60,844 bases of DNA from contig NZ_SMTF01000019.1 in the NCBI RefSeq assembly GCF_004357985.1, forward strand, positions 1 through 60,844, in the 5' to 3' direction. The notes under the pieces were generated by a model. That model saw only the letters and a list, made by a program, of their open reading frames with translations, was not told the origin of the DNA and made no database searches. Positions 41,181-51,198 of this stretch are shown piece after piece. The translations under genes were made by a program, and so were the position numbers. Numbering within the stretch: position 1 is the first letter of the stretch; every line of letters begins with the position of its first letter. Source of the DNA: Luteimonas aestuarii. GTDB taxonomy: Bacteria > Pseudomonadota > Gammaproteobacteria > Xanthomonadales > Xanthomonadaceae.

Positions 41181-41249
41181 GGCGCCTGCCGGGACCGCGC
41201 CGACCAAGCGGATATCGGGCCGCGACTCGGCGTGGTCCCGGCAGGCGCC
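41181..41249. repeat. Hairpin B: 23-bp stem, 23-nt loop
   Basis: Arms 41181-41203 and 41227-41249 pair over 23 bases with a single G-T position (41197/41233). The loop (41204-41226) contains AGCGGATATCGGGCCGCGAC, the reverse complement of hairpin A's loop core; 22 of 23 loop bases agree. The stems of A and B differ. Confidence 0.9.
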
Positions 41250-41381
41250 CCTCGGTGTTCCCGGACTCGGGCACTTCTCCTGCGCACTGGGTCCCGGCTT
41301 GCGCCGGGATGGCGAGGATGGTCGCGGGCATGGACTGCTCCTACAGACGACCGGAGCAGTCGCAGGCGGAGAATATTCCGC

Positions 41382-43289
41382 TCAGATCTCGACCTGCGCG
41401 CCCAGTTCCACCAGCCGGTTGCCCGGGATGTGGAAGTAACCCGCCACCGGCGCGGCGTTGCGGTGCATCGCGCCGAACAGTTTGTCGCGCCACAGCGGCA
41501 TGCCGCCGCGGCGCACGCAGGCCACCACGTTCTCGCGGCTGAGGAAATAGGTGGTGTCCATCGGGTCCAGCACCAGTTCGCAGACGTCGCAGGTCTGCAT
41601 CAGCGCCTGCGGCACGTCCGGCGTTTCCATGAATCCGAAACGCAGCAGCACCTTGTAGAAACCGTCGCCCATCTGCTCCACCACCATGCGCTTGTGCGAG
41701 TACGGGACGTTGAGCGTGGCCACGGTCAGGAATACGTTCTGCTCGTGCAGCACCTTGTTGTGCTTGAGGTTGTGCAGGAACGCGTGCGGCACCACGTGCT
41801 TGTCCGCGGTGAGGAACACCGCCGTGCCGGGCACGCGCACCGGCGGCGCCAGCATCAGCCCCGGCAGGAAGGTGCGCAGGTCGATGCCGTCCTTCTGGAT
41901 CTCCGCGCGCAGCAGCTTGCGGCCGCGGCGCCAGGTACGCAGCATCGTGAACAGCACCACGCCCAGCGCCACCGGGAACCAGCCGCCCAGCGGGATCTTG
42001 ACGAAATTGGCGACGATGAACGCCAGGTCGATCATCAGCAGCACGATGCACAGCGGGATCACCCACACCCGCCAGCGCGGCCACAGCGCGCGCGCCACCA
42101 CGGCCAGCAGAACGGTGTCGATCAGCATCGTCATCGACATCGACACCCCATACGCGCTGGCCAGTGCCGACGAACTGCCGAAGCCCACCACCAGCCCGAC
42201 CACGATCGCCATCATCCACCAGTTGATCGCCGGGATGTAGATCTGGCTGATGTTGCTGCTGGACGTGTGGCGCACCGTCATCCGCGGGATGTAGCCCATC
42301 TGCATGGCCTGGTGCGCCACCGAGAAGCTGCCGGCGATCACCGCCTGCGACGCCATCACCGTGGCCGCGGTGGACAGAAGGATCATCGGCACCAGCCCCC
42401 ATTCCGGCACGCCCATGTAGAACGGGTTGCGCGCGGCCTCCGGGTTCTCGAGCACCAGTGCGCCCTGCCCGAGGTAGTTGAGCATCAGCGCCGGCAGCAC
42501 GAAGAAGTACCAGGCGCGGCGGATCGGGCGCGCACCGAAGCGCCCCAGGTCGGTGTAGATCGCCTCGCCACCGCTGACCGCCAGGATCACCGCGCCAAGG
42601 ATGAAGATGCCGCCGAAGGTATGGTCGGCGAAGAACTGCGCCGCCCACAGCGGATTCACGGCCTTCAGCACCTCCGGGTCGTGCAGGATGTTCATCACGC
42701 CCATCAGCGCCAGCACGAAGAACCACAATCCCGCGATCGGGCCGAACAGCAGTCGTGTAAAACGCGCGGTGTCGTAGCGCTGGATCGAGAACAGCGCCAC
42801 CAGCACCAGCAGCGTCAGCGGGATCACCAACCCGTTGAGCCGCGGCGACACCACCTGCAGCCCTTCCACCGCGGCCAGCACCGAGATCGCCGGCGTGATC
42901 ACGCCGTCGCCGAAGAACAGCGCCGCGCCGAAGATGCCGACCACGCCGATCAGGTAGGCCGAGCGCGTGCCCTTGGCCACGAAACGCCGCGTGAGCGTCA
43001 TCAGGGCGATGATGCCGCCCTCGCCTTCGTTGTCGGCGCGCAGGATCACGGTGACGTACTTCAGCGTCACCACCAGCATCAGCGACCAGAACACCAGCGA
43101 CAGCAGGCCGAGCACAGTGTCGTGGTTGGCGACCAGCCCGTACTGCGGCGAGAACGCTTCCTTGATGGTGTACAGCGGACTGGTGCCGATATCGCCGAAG
43201 ACGATGGCCATCGCGCCGAACATCAGGCCGCGCGCGCTCGCGGACAGCCCGCCCGGATGCTGCGATTGGGATGGGGATGACGTGTTCAT
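41382..43289 (-). CDS. kup: Kup-type potassium/proton symporter
   Basis: Low-affinity K+ uptake transporter, 635 residues with about 12 membrane spans. Family blocks: [64 protein letters not shown] and [11 protein letters not shown], then a C-terminal cytosolic domain ([20 protein letters not shown]). ATG at 43289 gives the normal short N-terminus; a longer frame to 43496 overlaps ruvA and is not used. It lies 34 bases after ruvA and converges with ktrBA. Confidence 0.95.
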   Translation of the reverse strand: MNTSSPSQSQHPGGLSASARGLMFGAMAIVFGDIGTSPLYTIKEAFSPQYGLVANHDTVLGLLSLVFWSLMLVVTLKYVTVILRADNEGEGGIIALMTLTRRFVAKGTRSAYLIGVVGIFGAALFFGDGVITPAISVLAAVEGLQVVSPRLNGLVIPLTLLVLVALFSIQRYDTARFTRLLFGPIAGLWFFVLALMGVMNILHDPEVLKAVNPLWAAQFFADHTFGGIFILGAVILAVSGGEAIYTDLGRFGARPIRRAWYFFVLPALMLNYLGQGALVLENPEAARNPFYMGVPEWGLVPMILLSTAATVMASQAVIAGSFSVAHQAMQMGYIPRMTVRHTSSSNISQIYIPAINWWMMAIVVGLVVGFGSSSALASAYGVSMSMTMLIDTVLLAVVARALWPRWRVWVIPLCIVLLMIDLAFIVANFVKIPLGGWFPVALGVVLFTMLRTWRRGRKLLRAEIQKDGIDLRTFLPGLMLAPPVRVPGTAVFLTADKHVVPHAFLHNLKHNKVLHEQNVFLTVATLNVPYSHKRMVVEQMGDGFYKVLLRFGFMETPDVPQALMQTCDVCELVLDPMDTTYFLSRENVVACVRRGGMPLWRDKLFGAMHRNAAPVAGYFHIPGNRLVELGAQVEI

Positions 43290-43323
43290 GGGCTTGGCGT
43301 GGGGGCTTGCTCTGGAACGTGGG

Positions 43324-43911
43324 TCAGCGCAGCGCGGACTGCAGCGCCCTGCGGATGATGGCTTCGGCAGGATCGCCATCGGCCGCCGCGGCCTTGGCCA
43401 TCTTCTGCGCCTCGGCCGGCTTGTAGCCCAGCTGCTGCAGGGCGATGGTGGCTTCCGACAGCGGATCGGCAGCGCCTTGCACCGGCGGCACGCCACCGGC
43501 GACGACGAAGTCCACCGCGCGGTCGCGCAGTTCCACCACCATGCGCTCGGCGGTCTTCTTGCCGATGCCCGGGATCTTGGTCAGCGCCGCCACGTCGCCG
43601 GTCTGCACCAGCATCGCGAACTGGCTGACCGAGGTGCCCGACAGCACCGCCAGCGCGATCTTCGCGCCGATGCCGCTGACCTTCTGCACGTCGCGGAACA
43701 GCCGTCGTTCGGACTCGGTGAGGAAGCCGTACAGCGACACGCTGTCTTCCTTCTGCGCATGGTGGGTGAACAGCGATACCTCGCGGCCCACCTCCGGCAG
43801 GTCGTAGAAGGTACTCATCGGCGCTTCCAGCTCGTAGCCGACGCCATGCACGTCCACCACCAGCCAGGGCGGCTGCTTGTGGACCAGGATTCCCTTCAAG
43901 CGTCCGATCAT
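43324..43911 (-). CDS. ruvA: Holliday junction DNA-binding protein RuvA
   Basis: Junction-binding tetramer subunit, 195 residues: OB fold start [19 protein letters not shown], two helix-hairpin-helix motifs ([15 protein letters not shown] and [18 protein letters not shown]) and a C-terminal RuvB-binding domain ([16 protein letters not shown]). Overlaps the stop of ruvC by four bases. Confidence 0.97.
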   Translation of the reverse strand: MIGRLKGILVHKQPPWLVVDVHGVGYELEAPMSTFYDLPEVGREVSLFTHHAQKEDSVSLYGFLTESERRLFRDVQKVSGIGAKIALAVLSGTSVSQFAMLVQTGDVAALTKIPGIGKKTAERMVVELRDRAVDFVVAGGVPPVQGAADPLSEATIALQQLGYKPAEAQKMAKAAAADGDPAEAIIRRALQSALR

Positions 43912-44429
43912 TTGCGGCTCCAGGCCAGTTGCGTGCTGACACCGAGGCGGCGCGCCGTCGCCTGCACGTTCGCATGGGTGATGGCGACCGCCAGCGCGTC
44001 GGCGGCGTCGGCCTGCAGCTTGCCATGCAGGTTCAGCATCAGGCCCACCATGTGCTGGATCTGCTGCTTCTCGGCGCCGCCGCGGCCCACGACCGCCAGT
44101 TTCACTTCCTTGGCCGCGTACTCGAACACCGGCAGGTCGCGCAGCACCACGGCGCTGATCGCCGCGCCGCGCGCCTGTCCGAGCTTGAGCGCCGAGTCCG
44201 GGTTGCGCGCCAGGAACACACGCTCGATCGCCACTTCGTCAGGCCGCCATTCGTCGATCAGCGCGTTCAATCCCAGCAACAGGCGCTTGAGCCTCAGCGC
44301 GAAGTCGCCCTCGCCCAGCAGCACAAGCGGCGCATTGAACACGTGCGTCGCACGACCCGCGGCATCGATGTCGATGATGCCCACGCCGGTGCGCTGCGAG
44401 CCCGGGTCGATGCCGAGGATCCTGGTCAC
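43908..44429 (-). CDS. ruvC: Holliday junction resolvase RuvC
   Basis: Dimeric endonuclease, 173 residues with RNase H fold: D8 in [15 protein letters not shown]69 in [11 protein letters not shown], and the C-terminal acidic stretch [14 protein letters not shown]. Start is a GTG at 44429 with the family N-terminus. It lies nine bases after yebC and overlaps ruvA, forming yebC-ruvC-ruvA. Confidence 0.97.
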   Translation of the reverse strand: MTRILGIDPGSQRTGVGIIDIDAAGRATHVFNAPLVLLGEGDFALRLKRLLLGLNALIDEWRPDEVAIERVFLARNPDSALKLGQARGAAISAVVLRDLPVFEYAAKEVKLAVVGRGGAEKQQIQHMVGLMLNLHGKLQADAADALAVAITHANVQATARRLGVSTQLAWSRK

Positions 44430-44438
44430 GTCACCGGC

Positions 44439-45170
44439 TTACGCGTATGCGTCTTCGCCGAGGTCGGCGTTGGAGTACACGTTCTGCACGTCGTCCATGT
44501 CTTCCAGCCAGCGCAGCAGTTTGACCACCTGCTGCGCGGTCTCGCCTTCGACGGCGATGTCGTTGTCGGCACGCATCGTCACTTCCGCGAGATCCGGCGC
44601 AAGCCCGGCGGCGACCATCGCGTCCTTGACGTCGTTGAAGGCATCCGGCGCGGTGAGCACGTCGATCGCGCCATCCTCGGGATACACCACCACGTCGTCG
44701 GCACCGGCCTCGATCGCGGCATCGGTGATCGCATCCTCGTCCGCACCGGCGCCATACGACAGCACGCCGAGCTTCCGGAACATGAAAGCCACCGAGCCCT
44801 CGGTGCCGAGGTTGCCGCCGAACTTGCCGAACGCATGGCGCACATCGGCCACGGTACGCACCCGGTTGTCGGTCAGGCAGTCGACGATGACCGCCACGCC
44901 CCCGGGCGCGTAGCCCTCGTAGCGGATCTCCTCGTACTCCACGCCTTCCAGTTCGCCGGTAGCCTTCTTGACCGCGCGCTCGATCACGTCCTTCGACATG
45001 TTGACCGACAGGCCCTTGTCGATCGCACTACGCAGGCGCGGGTTGCCCGCGGGATCACCGCCGCCGGCGCGCGCCGCCACGGAAATCTCACGGATGATCT
45101 TGGTGAAGATCTTGCCCCGTTGGGCGTCGACCGCGTTCTTGCGCGACTCGATGGATGGACCACGTCCCAT
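44439..45170 (-). CDS. yebC: YebC/PmpR-family protein (TACO1-like)
   Basis: 243-residue three-domain YebC protein: [56 protein letters not shown] and [15 protein letters not shown]. Family members act as transcription regulators or, as shown for related YebC2/TACO1, help translation of proline stretches. The N-terminus here ([20 protein letters not shown]) differs a little from the usual MAGHSKWANIKHRK, with the basic start motif partly lost. Confidence 0.93.
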   Translation of the reverse strand: MGRGPSIESRKNAVDAQRGKIFTKIIREISVAARAGGGDPAGNPRLRSAIDKGLSVNMSKDVIERAVKKATGELEGVEYEEIRYEGYAPGGVAVIVDCLTDNRVRTVADVRHAFGKFGGNLGTEGSVAFMFRKLGVLSYGAGADEDAITDAAIEAGADDVVVYPEDGAIDVLTAPDAFNDVKDAMVAAGLAPDLAEVTMRADNDIAVEGETAQQVVKLLRWLEDMDDVQNVYSNADLGEDAYA

Positions 45171-45231
45171 GCGTCAGGAACCGGATGCTGCGGGAAAGCG
45201 GGGATTATACGGCGGCGCAGCAAGCCCGGCG

Positions 45232-45918
45232 TCACGCCGGGAAGCGGCCCGTCTGCAGGAAGCCGACGACCTGCGCGGCGGCGGCGCGCGACACCAGCAG
45301 CCCGGTGTGGCTGGCCTCCACCACCACGTGGCCGGCCAGCCCCGGTGCCCGGGTTTCCTCGACCGATACGGTGCCGTCGTGCGCGCCCTCGAACCGCGCG
45401 ACCAGGGCGCCGAAGCCCCGCGGCACGCAGCCGGCGACCATGCCGACCTCAATGCCCGGCGGCCAGGTCACGCACCCCTGCCGAAGCAGGCTGGCGCTGC
45501 GCCCGAGGTAGATCCCGGTCCACGATCGGCGCGCCAACACCCTCGCCGCCCGACTGCCGCACAGCGGCGTGCCCAGGCACACCACTCGCGCCACGGGCAT
45601 GTCGACGGCTTTGGCCGCCAGCGCCTCCAGCGCGACCAGGCCACCGAGGCTGTGGCCCACCAGATGCGCTGGCCCCTTTTCGCGCAGCAAAGACACCAGC
45701 TTCGGCACCGCCGCCGCTGGTCCACCCAGGATGCTGTGGTAGCCGAACACTTCCGGCTCGAACCCCGCCTCCCGCAGGCGTGCCGCCATCCAGCGCATGG
45801 TCGCGCCGACCATCCACACGCCGTGCAGCAGGATCACGCGGCGGGTGTCCGGCGCCACGGCCATCACCTGCACACCTGCCTGGCCACCCTGCCTGCCATC
45901 CGTACCCTCCAGGTTCAT
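45232..45918 (-). CDS. Alpha/beta hydrolase, esterase-like
   Basis: 228-residue soluble alpha/beta hydrolase: [20 protein letters not shown] oxyanion region, nucleophile elbow [16 protein letters not shown], and a late histidine in [12 protein letters not shown]. It resembles small PGAP1/lipase-like esterases; substrate unknown. Its ATG at 45918 overlaps the TGA of the AraC gene (ATGA), so it is likely made with that regulator. Confidence 0.78.
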   Translation of the reverse strand: MNLEGTDGRQGGQAGVQVMAVAPDTRRVILLHGVWMVGATMRWMAARLREAGFEPEVFGYHSILGGPAAAVPKLVSLLREKGPAHLVGHSLGGLVALEALAAKAVDMPVARVVCLGTPLCGSRAARVLARRSWTGIYLGRSASLLRQGCVTWPPGIEVGMVAGCVPRGFGALVARFEGAHDGTVSVEETRAPGLAGHVVVEASHTGLLVSRAAAAQVVGFLQTGRFPA

Positions 45919-46745
45919 GCCGCCAACGCATGCGCATTCTTCCATGCACGTGGCGAAAGCCCTGTCTGCGCCTTGAATGCGCGCGACAGTGCCGCTTCGC
46001 TGCCGTAGCCCACGTCGGCGGCGATCACCTTCAACTGGCGGCCACGACGCAACGCCTGTTGTGCCAGGCCGATGCGCCAACCCTGCAGGTACTGGCCCGG
46101 CGTGGTCCCCACCGTCTCGCGGAAGGTCATGGCGAACACGCTGCGCGACATGCCGGCCACGTCCGCCAGTTCGTCCAGCGTCCACTCGCGCGAGGGTGCT
46201 TCATGCATCGCCACGAGTGCATTGCGCAGGCGCGGATGCGACAGACCCGACAGCAGGCCGCCACGCACCTCGCCGCTTTCCATCAGCTGGCGCAGCACCT
46301 GGATCATCACCACCTCGAACAGTCGCTCGACCAGCGCGACGCGCCCGCAGCGTTGCTCGAAGGCTTCCTCGAACAGCAGCGACAGCACCGGCTCGGCGCC
46401 CCGGATCTCGTCCAGCGGCACGCAGACGACGTCCGGCAGCGCCGACGCGATCGGATTGGCGGCACCGCCCTCGAACGCGAGGTTGGCGCACACCATGTCC
46501 GCACCGCGCACGGGATCGGTGACGAAGCGATGCGTCAGCGGGCGCGGGAACAGCAGCAGGCTCGGTCGTTCCACCTGCAGCGTTTCCTTGCCGTGGCGCA
46601 TCTCGACCGGGCCGCTGCGCACCAGATGCAACTGGCCGTGCACGCCATCGCTTTCAAGCGTGTTGATGCCGCACAGCGCCCCGGTGTTGAACACCTGCGC
46701 GCTCACCGGGAAATGCGCCATCAGCGCCGCGAGCCGGTCGGCCAT
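45915..46745 (-). CDS. AraC-family transcriptional regulator
   Basis: 276 residues with an N-terminal cupin sensor domain ([20 protein letters not shown]) and a C-terminal double helix-turn-helix ([40 protein letters not shown]). The ATG at 46745 has GGAG upstream; an in-frame TTG at 46763 is less likely. Divergent from ohr across 120 bases, so it probably controls ohr and the following hydrolase, and itself. The inducer is unknown. Confidence 0.85.
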   Translation of the reverse strand: MADRLAALMAHFPVSAQVFNTGALCGINTLESDGVHGQLHLVRSGPVEMRHGKETLQVERPSLLLFPRPLTHRFVTDPVRGADMVCANLAFEGGAANPIASALPDVVCVPLDEIRGAEPVLSLLFEEAFEQRCGRVALVERLFEVVMIQVLRQLMESGEVRGGLLSGLSHPRLRNALVAMHEAPSREWTLDELADVAGMSRSVFAMTFRETVGTTPGQYLQGWRIGLAQQALRRGRQLKVIAADVGYGSEAALSRAFKAQTGLSPRAWKNAHALAA

Positions 46746-46761
46746 ATCGATACTCCAGATC

Positions 46762-46776
46762 AAGTTTTCAATACTT
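46762..46776. promoter_or_regulatory. A/T-rich partial dyad between AraC gene and ohr
   Basis: AAGTTTTCAATACTT, with outer AAGT/ACTT symmetry, is the only A/T-rich island in the 120-base divergent gap. It is a candidate operator or overlapping promoter for the AraC regulator; low certainty. Confidence 0.3.
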
Positions 46777-46865
46777 TACATCACCAATGGTTCCGGATGG
46801 GCGCGCAAAGTACACATCACCAGGCAACACCGCCCGGCAAGCCCACCCAGACAGGAACCACCGCC

Positions 46866-47294
<429 letters not shown>

Positions 47295-47337
47295 TCGACA
47301 ACGCCCTTCACGCACGCACTCATCCGGAGAAAACACC

Positions 47338-48303
47338 ATGAACACCCGCACCCTCACCGTCTCCCGCGCCTTCGCCGCCAGCCTGCTCGCGCTCGCCCTC
47401 CAGGCCGGCTTCACCGCAAACGCCGCGCAGCCGGCCAACCCGACGCAGGCCACCGCCAGCGCCACCGTCGACGGCAGCTACATCGTCACCCACGACAACG
47501 TCCGCCTCTACTACAAGGACTGGGGCCCGAAGGACGGCCCGGTCGTCACCTTCAGCCACGGCTGGCCGCTGAACTCGGACAGCTGGGAATCGCAGATGAT
47601 CTTCCTGGCGTCGCAGGGTTATCGCGTGGTCGCCCACGACCGCCGCGGCCACGGCCGCTCCAGCCAGCCCTGGGATGGCAATGACATGGACCACTACGCC
47701 GATGACCTTGCCGCGGTGATCGCTGCCCTCGACCTGCGCGACGTCACCGTGGTCGGCTTCTCGACCGGTGGCGGCGAGGTGGCGCGCTACATCGGCCGAC
47801 ACGGCACGGCGCGGGTGAAGAAGGCGGTGCTGGTCGGTGCGGTCACGCCGTTCCTGCTGAAGACCGACGACAACCCCGACGGCATCCCGCTCGAAGTCTT
47901 CGACGGCTTCCGCAAGGACGCGCAGGCCAATCGCTCGCAACAGTACCTCGACATCGCATCCGGCCCGTTCTTTGGCTTCAACCAGCCGGGCGCGACGCCC
48001 AACCAGGGCCTGATCCAGTCGTTCTGGGCGCAGGGCATGCAGGCAGGACACAAGGCCACGTACGACTCCATTGCCGCGTTCTCGGCCAGTGATTTCCGCG
48101 GCGACCTGCGTCGGTTCGACGTGCCGACGCTGGTGATCCACGGCGGCGGCGACCAGATCGTGCCGGTCGACCTCACGGCGAACGCGGTGCCGCGCTACGC
48201 GAAGGGCGCGAAGGTCATCGTGTATCCCGGCGCGCCACACGGCATCACCGACACGCACAAGGATCGGCTCAACCAGGATTTGCTGGACTTCCTCCGCGAG
48301 TGA
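47338..48303 (+). CDS. Exported alpha/beta hydrolase (non-heme chloroperoxidase-like)
   Basis: 321 residues with a signal peptide (cleavage near residue 30, TANAA) and an alpha/beta hydrolase domain: [31 protein letters not shown], nucleophile in [19 protein letters not shown], acid in HGGGDQIVP and histidine in [13 protein letters not shown]. This is the cofactor-free haloperoxidase/arylesterase group, whose true substrates are usually esters or lactones. An exported form is less common than the cytosolic one. Probably co-transcribed with ohr. Confidence 0.85.
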   Translation: MNTRTLTVSRAFAASLLALALQAGFTANAAQPANPTQATASATVDGSYIVTHDNVRLYYKDWGPKDGPVVTFSHGWPLNSDSWESQMIFLASQGYRVVAHDRRGHGRSSQPWDGNDMDHYADDLAAVIAALDLRDVTVVGFSTGGGEVARYIGRHGTARVKKAVLVGAVTPFLLKTDDNPDGIPLEVFDGFRKDAQANRSQQYLDIASGPFFGFNQPGATPNQGLIQSFWAQGMQAGHKATYDSIAAFSASDFRGDLRRFDVPTLVIHGGGDQIVPVDLTANAVPRYAKGAKVIVYPGAPHGITDTHKDRLNQDLLDFLRE

Positions 48304-48329
48304 ACTTTCGAATCAGGGCTCGATACGCG

Positions 48330-48353
48330 ACGGCCGCATGCGAATGCGGCCGT
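48330..48353. terminator. Stem-loop between convergent genes
   Basis: Perfect ten-base arms ACGGCCGCAT (48330-48339) and ATGCGGCCGT (48344-48353) with loop GCGA, 26 bases after the hydrolase stop and before the convergent 48435 gene. No T-run; may act in both directions. Confidence 0.45.
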
Positions 48354-48434
48354 TCGCGCACATCCGGTCGAAACGGCACCTGGACAGCCGATGCCCGCCC
48401 TCCGCCACGCCATTGTCCTGGCCTGGCGACGCGC

Positions 48435-49226
48435 TCAGCACGGCACTGCCGTGACTGCACTCCCGATGGCATCCAGGACGGCATTGACGATGCGTGTCGT
48501 CACCCGCGCCCGGTTGGCCAGGATGTCGGCGAACAGGGCGACCAGCAATGCAAGCCAGGCGAAATAGCCGTAGCCGACGTAGTCGTCGAAGACGATCGTA
48601 CGCACCCAGTCCTGGTTGAACAGGTAGAGGCAGGCGGCCGCGGTCGCGGCGGCCACCAGCACCACCGCGGGCACCCATAGCTGCAACGCCACCGCCCGCT
48701 TGCGCAGCGCGACGATCCCGAGCAGCAGGAACACCAGTGCGTTGGCACCGGTGAAGATGCGGAACTCGCGATGCAGCCTGGCGGCGGTATGCGCATACGC
48801 ACCGCGGACCAGGCCATCGAGGCGCTCATCCAGCCGGGCCAGCTGCTGCAGGCGCGCACCGATCCCGTCGTGCATCCGCTGCGCCAGTTCCGCGCGGCAG
48901 GGACACTGCGGATCGGACATGGCATCCACCACGCCGGCCACGCGCGCCGGCAGCATGCGCTGCAGCTGCTGCAACTGTTCCGCTTCGCCGGCATGCCTTG
49001 CCATCGTCTGGCGTGCCAGCCCGACCACCGTGTGCCCGGACAGCAGGTCCAGGCGCTCGCCGACACGCCGTTCCACTTCCTCCACCAGCAGCGTGCGCGC
49101 GGCCTGCTCCACCAGGTGCGGCCGCGCCATCGACAGCAGCCACAAGCCGGCGAACAGCACGAATCCAAGGCCGGCGACCGCCAGCAAGGCGCGTCGCGAA
49201 AGCATGGTGGCGACGTCGGTCTTCAT
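48435..49226 (-). CDS. Multi-pass membrane protein of unknown function
   Basis: 263 residues. An N-terminal helix (about 11-33, ALLAVAGLGFVLFAGLWLL) is followed by a roughly 120-residue helical periplasmic region with a DPQCPCR cysteine pair, then three membrane helices (FTGANALVFLLLGIVAL, VPAVVLVAAATAAACLYLF, YFAWLALLVALFADILANRA). No recognised family. Its ATG overlaps the stop of the GNAT gene (ATGA), so it is translated with it. Confidence 0.72.
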   Translation of the reverse strand: MKTDVATMLSRRALLAVAGLGFVLFAGLWLLSMARPHLVEQAARTLLVEEVERRVGERLDLLSGHTVVGLARQTMARHAGEAEQLQQLQRMLPARVAGVVDAMSDPQCPCRAELAQRMHDGIGARLQQLARLDERLDGLVRGAYAHTAARLHREFRIFTGANALVFLLLGIVALRKRAVALQLWVPAVVLVAAATAAACLYLFNQDWVRTIVFDDYVGYGYFAWLALLVALFADILANRARVTTRIVNAVLDAIGSAVTAVPC

Positions 49227-49780
49227 GCGGGCCTGCGCAGGATGAACTCGTCGTCCAGCGTGTTGCCAACGGGGAACTTGTAGCCACCGACTTTCTCGAA
49301 GCCATGGCGCGCATAGAACTTCTGCGCACCAAAGTTCTCGGACCAGACGCCCACCCACAGCGTGCGTGGACCGTCGCGCAGCAGCCAGTCCATTGCCGTT
49401 TGCATCAGGCGCGTGCCGTGCCCGCCGCCTTGCAGGCTGTTCACCAGATAGAGCCGCTTGAGTTCGCCGTCGCCCTCGCGCACGTCCGGATGCGGCAGGC
49501 CGCAGGGACCGGCCGCGGCGTGACCCACGGCTTCGCCATCGCGTTCGAGCAGCCAGACCGCGTAGTCGGGATGCGACAGGATGACCCGCTGCTTGTCGGG
49601 GGCGTAGGCGTTTTCGTTGAAGAACGCGAGATCATCCGCCGGATACAGGTGGCCGAAGGTTTCGGTGAACGTGCGCGTGGCCAGCGCCGAGAGGGTCCAG
49701 GCGTCGTCTGCCGTGGCCCGGCGAACGTGCAGGCTTCGGGGCTGGAGGGGGGGACCGACGCGATCGGGAAGTTCGTTCAC
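49223..49780 (-). CDS. GNAT-family N-acetyltransferase
   Basis: 185 residues with the GNAT fold: VRRATADDAWTLSALATRTF, ELKRLYLVNSLQGGGHGTRL (acetyl-CoA loop GGGHGT) and LWVGVWSENFGAQKFYARHG. The start is probably GTG at 49780 (VNELPDRV). Target unknown. It overlaps the membrane-protein gene by four bases. Confidence 0.82.
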   Translation of the reverse strand: MNELPDRVGPPLQPRSLHVRRATADDAWTLSALATRTFTETFGHLYPADDLAFFNENAYAPDKQRVILSHPDYAVWLLERDGEAVGHAAAGPCGLPHPDVREGDGELKRLYLVNSLQGGGHGTRLMQTAMDWLLRDGPRTLWVGVWSENFGAQKFYARHGFEKVGGYKFPVGNTLDDEFILRRPA

Positions 49781-49877
49781 TGCGGCATTGTCGCAGCTGA
49801 CGCCACCACGGCTCCAGCCGTTCGCCGACGCCGTGTCTGATGCCTGGCTATACTTCTGCGCGAACCGGAGCCCATCG

Positions 49878-49955
49878 ATGACCGCCTCGATCCGTCTGCG
49901 CTGAGCGCACAGCCAATGCCCATCCCGTCGCAGCCCCCGAGGGTGCCGCGACGGG
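49878..49955 (+). promoter_or_regulatory. Possible leader of the P450 gene: mini-ORF and stem-loop
   Basis: ATG at 49878 opens an eight-codon frame (MTASIRLR) with GGAG eight bases upstream; then CCCGTCGC (49924-49931) pairs with GCGACGGG (49948-49955) just before the P450 ribosome site at 49972. An attenuator is conceivable; chance is equally possible. Confidence 0.25.
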
Positions 49956-49981
49956 CCGCTGTGCCTCGACTGGAGAGAGAT

Positions 49982-51148
49982 ATGATCATGCCGCGTTTCA
50001 CGCTCCCGGCCGATCCTGCGTTCTGGCAGGATCCGCAACCCTTCTTCGATGCCGCACTCGCCACCGGTGCATCGCTGTTCGACGCGGGCGACGGCGCAAT
50101 CGCCGTCCTCGGCCACCGGGCCCTGCTCGCCCTCGCGCGCGACCCGCGGGCCGACGGCCATCCGCTGGTGGAGGATCCCCGGCATCCGGACATCAACCGC
50201 CTGCTGCGCTGGGGCCTGTTCCTGCAATCGGCACCCACCCACCGCCCGCTGCGCAACGCCGTGGTCGCCGGGCTGTCTGCGCGACGCATCGACGCACTGC
50301 GCCCGGAGGCGGCCGCCGCCTGCTCGGACTTGCTGCATTCGCTGCCGACGCAGCCATCGCCGGACCTGGTGTCCCACTTCGCTCGGCCCCTGGCGGCGCG
50401 GATGTTCTGCGCGCTGTGCGACCTGCCGCCCGCCTGCGCGGACGCGCTGCCGGAAGACATGGACGTCATCAACACCGCGCTCAACGACGCCCCCGATGCA
50501 GCGCGGTCCATGCGCGCAAACGCAGCCGCCGCGAGACTGCTGGCGCTGCTGCAGGCCCACCAGTCCAACGCAGGCTCCGCCATGCTCATCGACATGGCGG
50601 CACGGCTGGTGCCGGACACCCCTGCCCGTGCGTCGGACCTGGTGGCCGCATTCGCGATCGATGCGGTGGAGACCACAGCATCCGCCCTTGCCTGCGCATT
50701 GGACGTACTGCTGCGCCAGCCAAGCCTGCCTGCATCCATCCACGAGGGGCGCTGGTCCCTGGAAGCGGTGGTGCAGGAGGCATTACGGCTCACTTCGCCG
50801 ACGATGCTCAGCGTGCGCATGGCGCGCGAGCCGATCGCGTTCGACGGCACGCACATCGCAGCAGGCACCACGCTACTGATGTGGTGGGCGTCGGCGAACC
50901 TGGACGCGCGCGTCTATCCACGGCCAGGCAGCTTCGATCCGGAGCGTGGCGCGCGCGGGCACCTCGCGTTCGGTGGTGGAGCGCACGCCTGCCTGGGACG
51001 CAGGCTGGCGACACTGGTCACCGAGGAAGCCTTGCGCGCCCTGCGACTGGGCAGCGGCCCACGCGTCGAACGCAGCGGCCCCACCGCCTACCTGCCACGT
51101 CTGGCACGGGCACCGGCGACAGCGCCGCTGCGCTTCGCGGACGGGTGA
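49982..51148 (+). CDS. Cytochrome P450, stand-alone
   Basis: Heme monooxygenase, 388 residues, soluble. ExxR is in VVQEALRLTSP, the heme loop is HLAFGGGAHACLGRRLA with C337, and the I-helix has AFAIDAVETTASALA, keeping the acid-Thr pair but with DA in place of the usual AG before it. It matches small bacterial CYP107/CYP-like enzymes. No ferredoxin or reductase gene is near, so redox partners must be elsewhere. ATG at 49982 has GGAGAG four bases upstream. Substrate unknown. Confidence 0.88.
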   Translation: MIMPRFTLPADPAFWQDPQPFFDAALATGASLFDAGDGAIAVLGHRALLALARDPRADGHPLVEDPRHPDINRLLRWGLFLQSAPTHRPLRNAVVAGLSARRIDALRPEAAAACSDLLHSLPTQPSPDLVSHFARPLAARMFCALCDLPPACADALPEDMDVINTALNDAPDAARSMRANAAAARLLALLQAHQSNAGSAMLIDMAARLVPDTPARASDLVAAFAIDAVETTASALACALDVLLRQPSLPASIHEGRWSLEAVVQEALRLTSPTMLSVRMAREPIAFDGTHIAAGTTLLMWWASANLDARVYPRPGSFDPERGARGHLAFGGGAHACLGRRLATLVTEEALRALRLGSGPRVERSGPTAYLPRLARAPATAPLRFADG

Positions 51149-51162
51149 TCCGACCGATCGAC

Positions 51163-51192
51163 GGCCGGTGGCGCTCCGTGGCGCCGCCGGCC
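51163..51192. terminator. Stem-loop between P450 gene and aspS
   Basis: GGCCGGTGGCGC (51163-51174) pairs with GCGCCGCCGGCC (51181-51192), one G-T wobble. It sits in the 50-base gap between convergent genes, suiting a shared stop signal, but lacks a T-run. Confidence 0.4.
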
Positions 51193-51198
51193 CGGCGC

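Larger units (their letters stand above)
40890..41381. repeat. Convergent gene-free gap filled with palindromic repeats
   Basis: 492 bases between the 3' ends of ktrA and kup. It has no ribosome site or credible gene. It holds two 69-nt hairpins (listed separately), a TCCCGGC-TTGC-GCCGGGA dispersed palindrome (41292-41309), a nine-base stem GACTGCTCC/GGAGCAGTC (41333-41361) overlapping a TGTAGGAGC-type REP remnant on the minus strand, and the near-palindrome GCGGAGAATATTCCGC beside the kup stop. These may end transcription from both sides. Confidence 0.8.

Noticed and set aside
41027..41249. Integron attC sites
   Set aside because: attC sites conserve their ends and vary in the middle, and they flank cassettes. 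Here the loop is conserved and the ends vary; no integrase or GTTRRRY core is seen.
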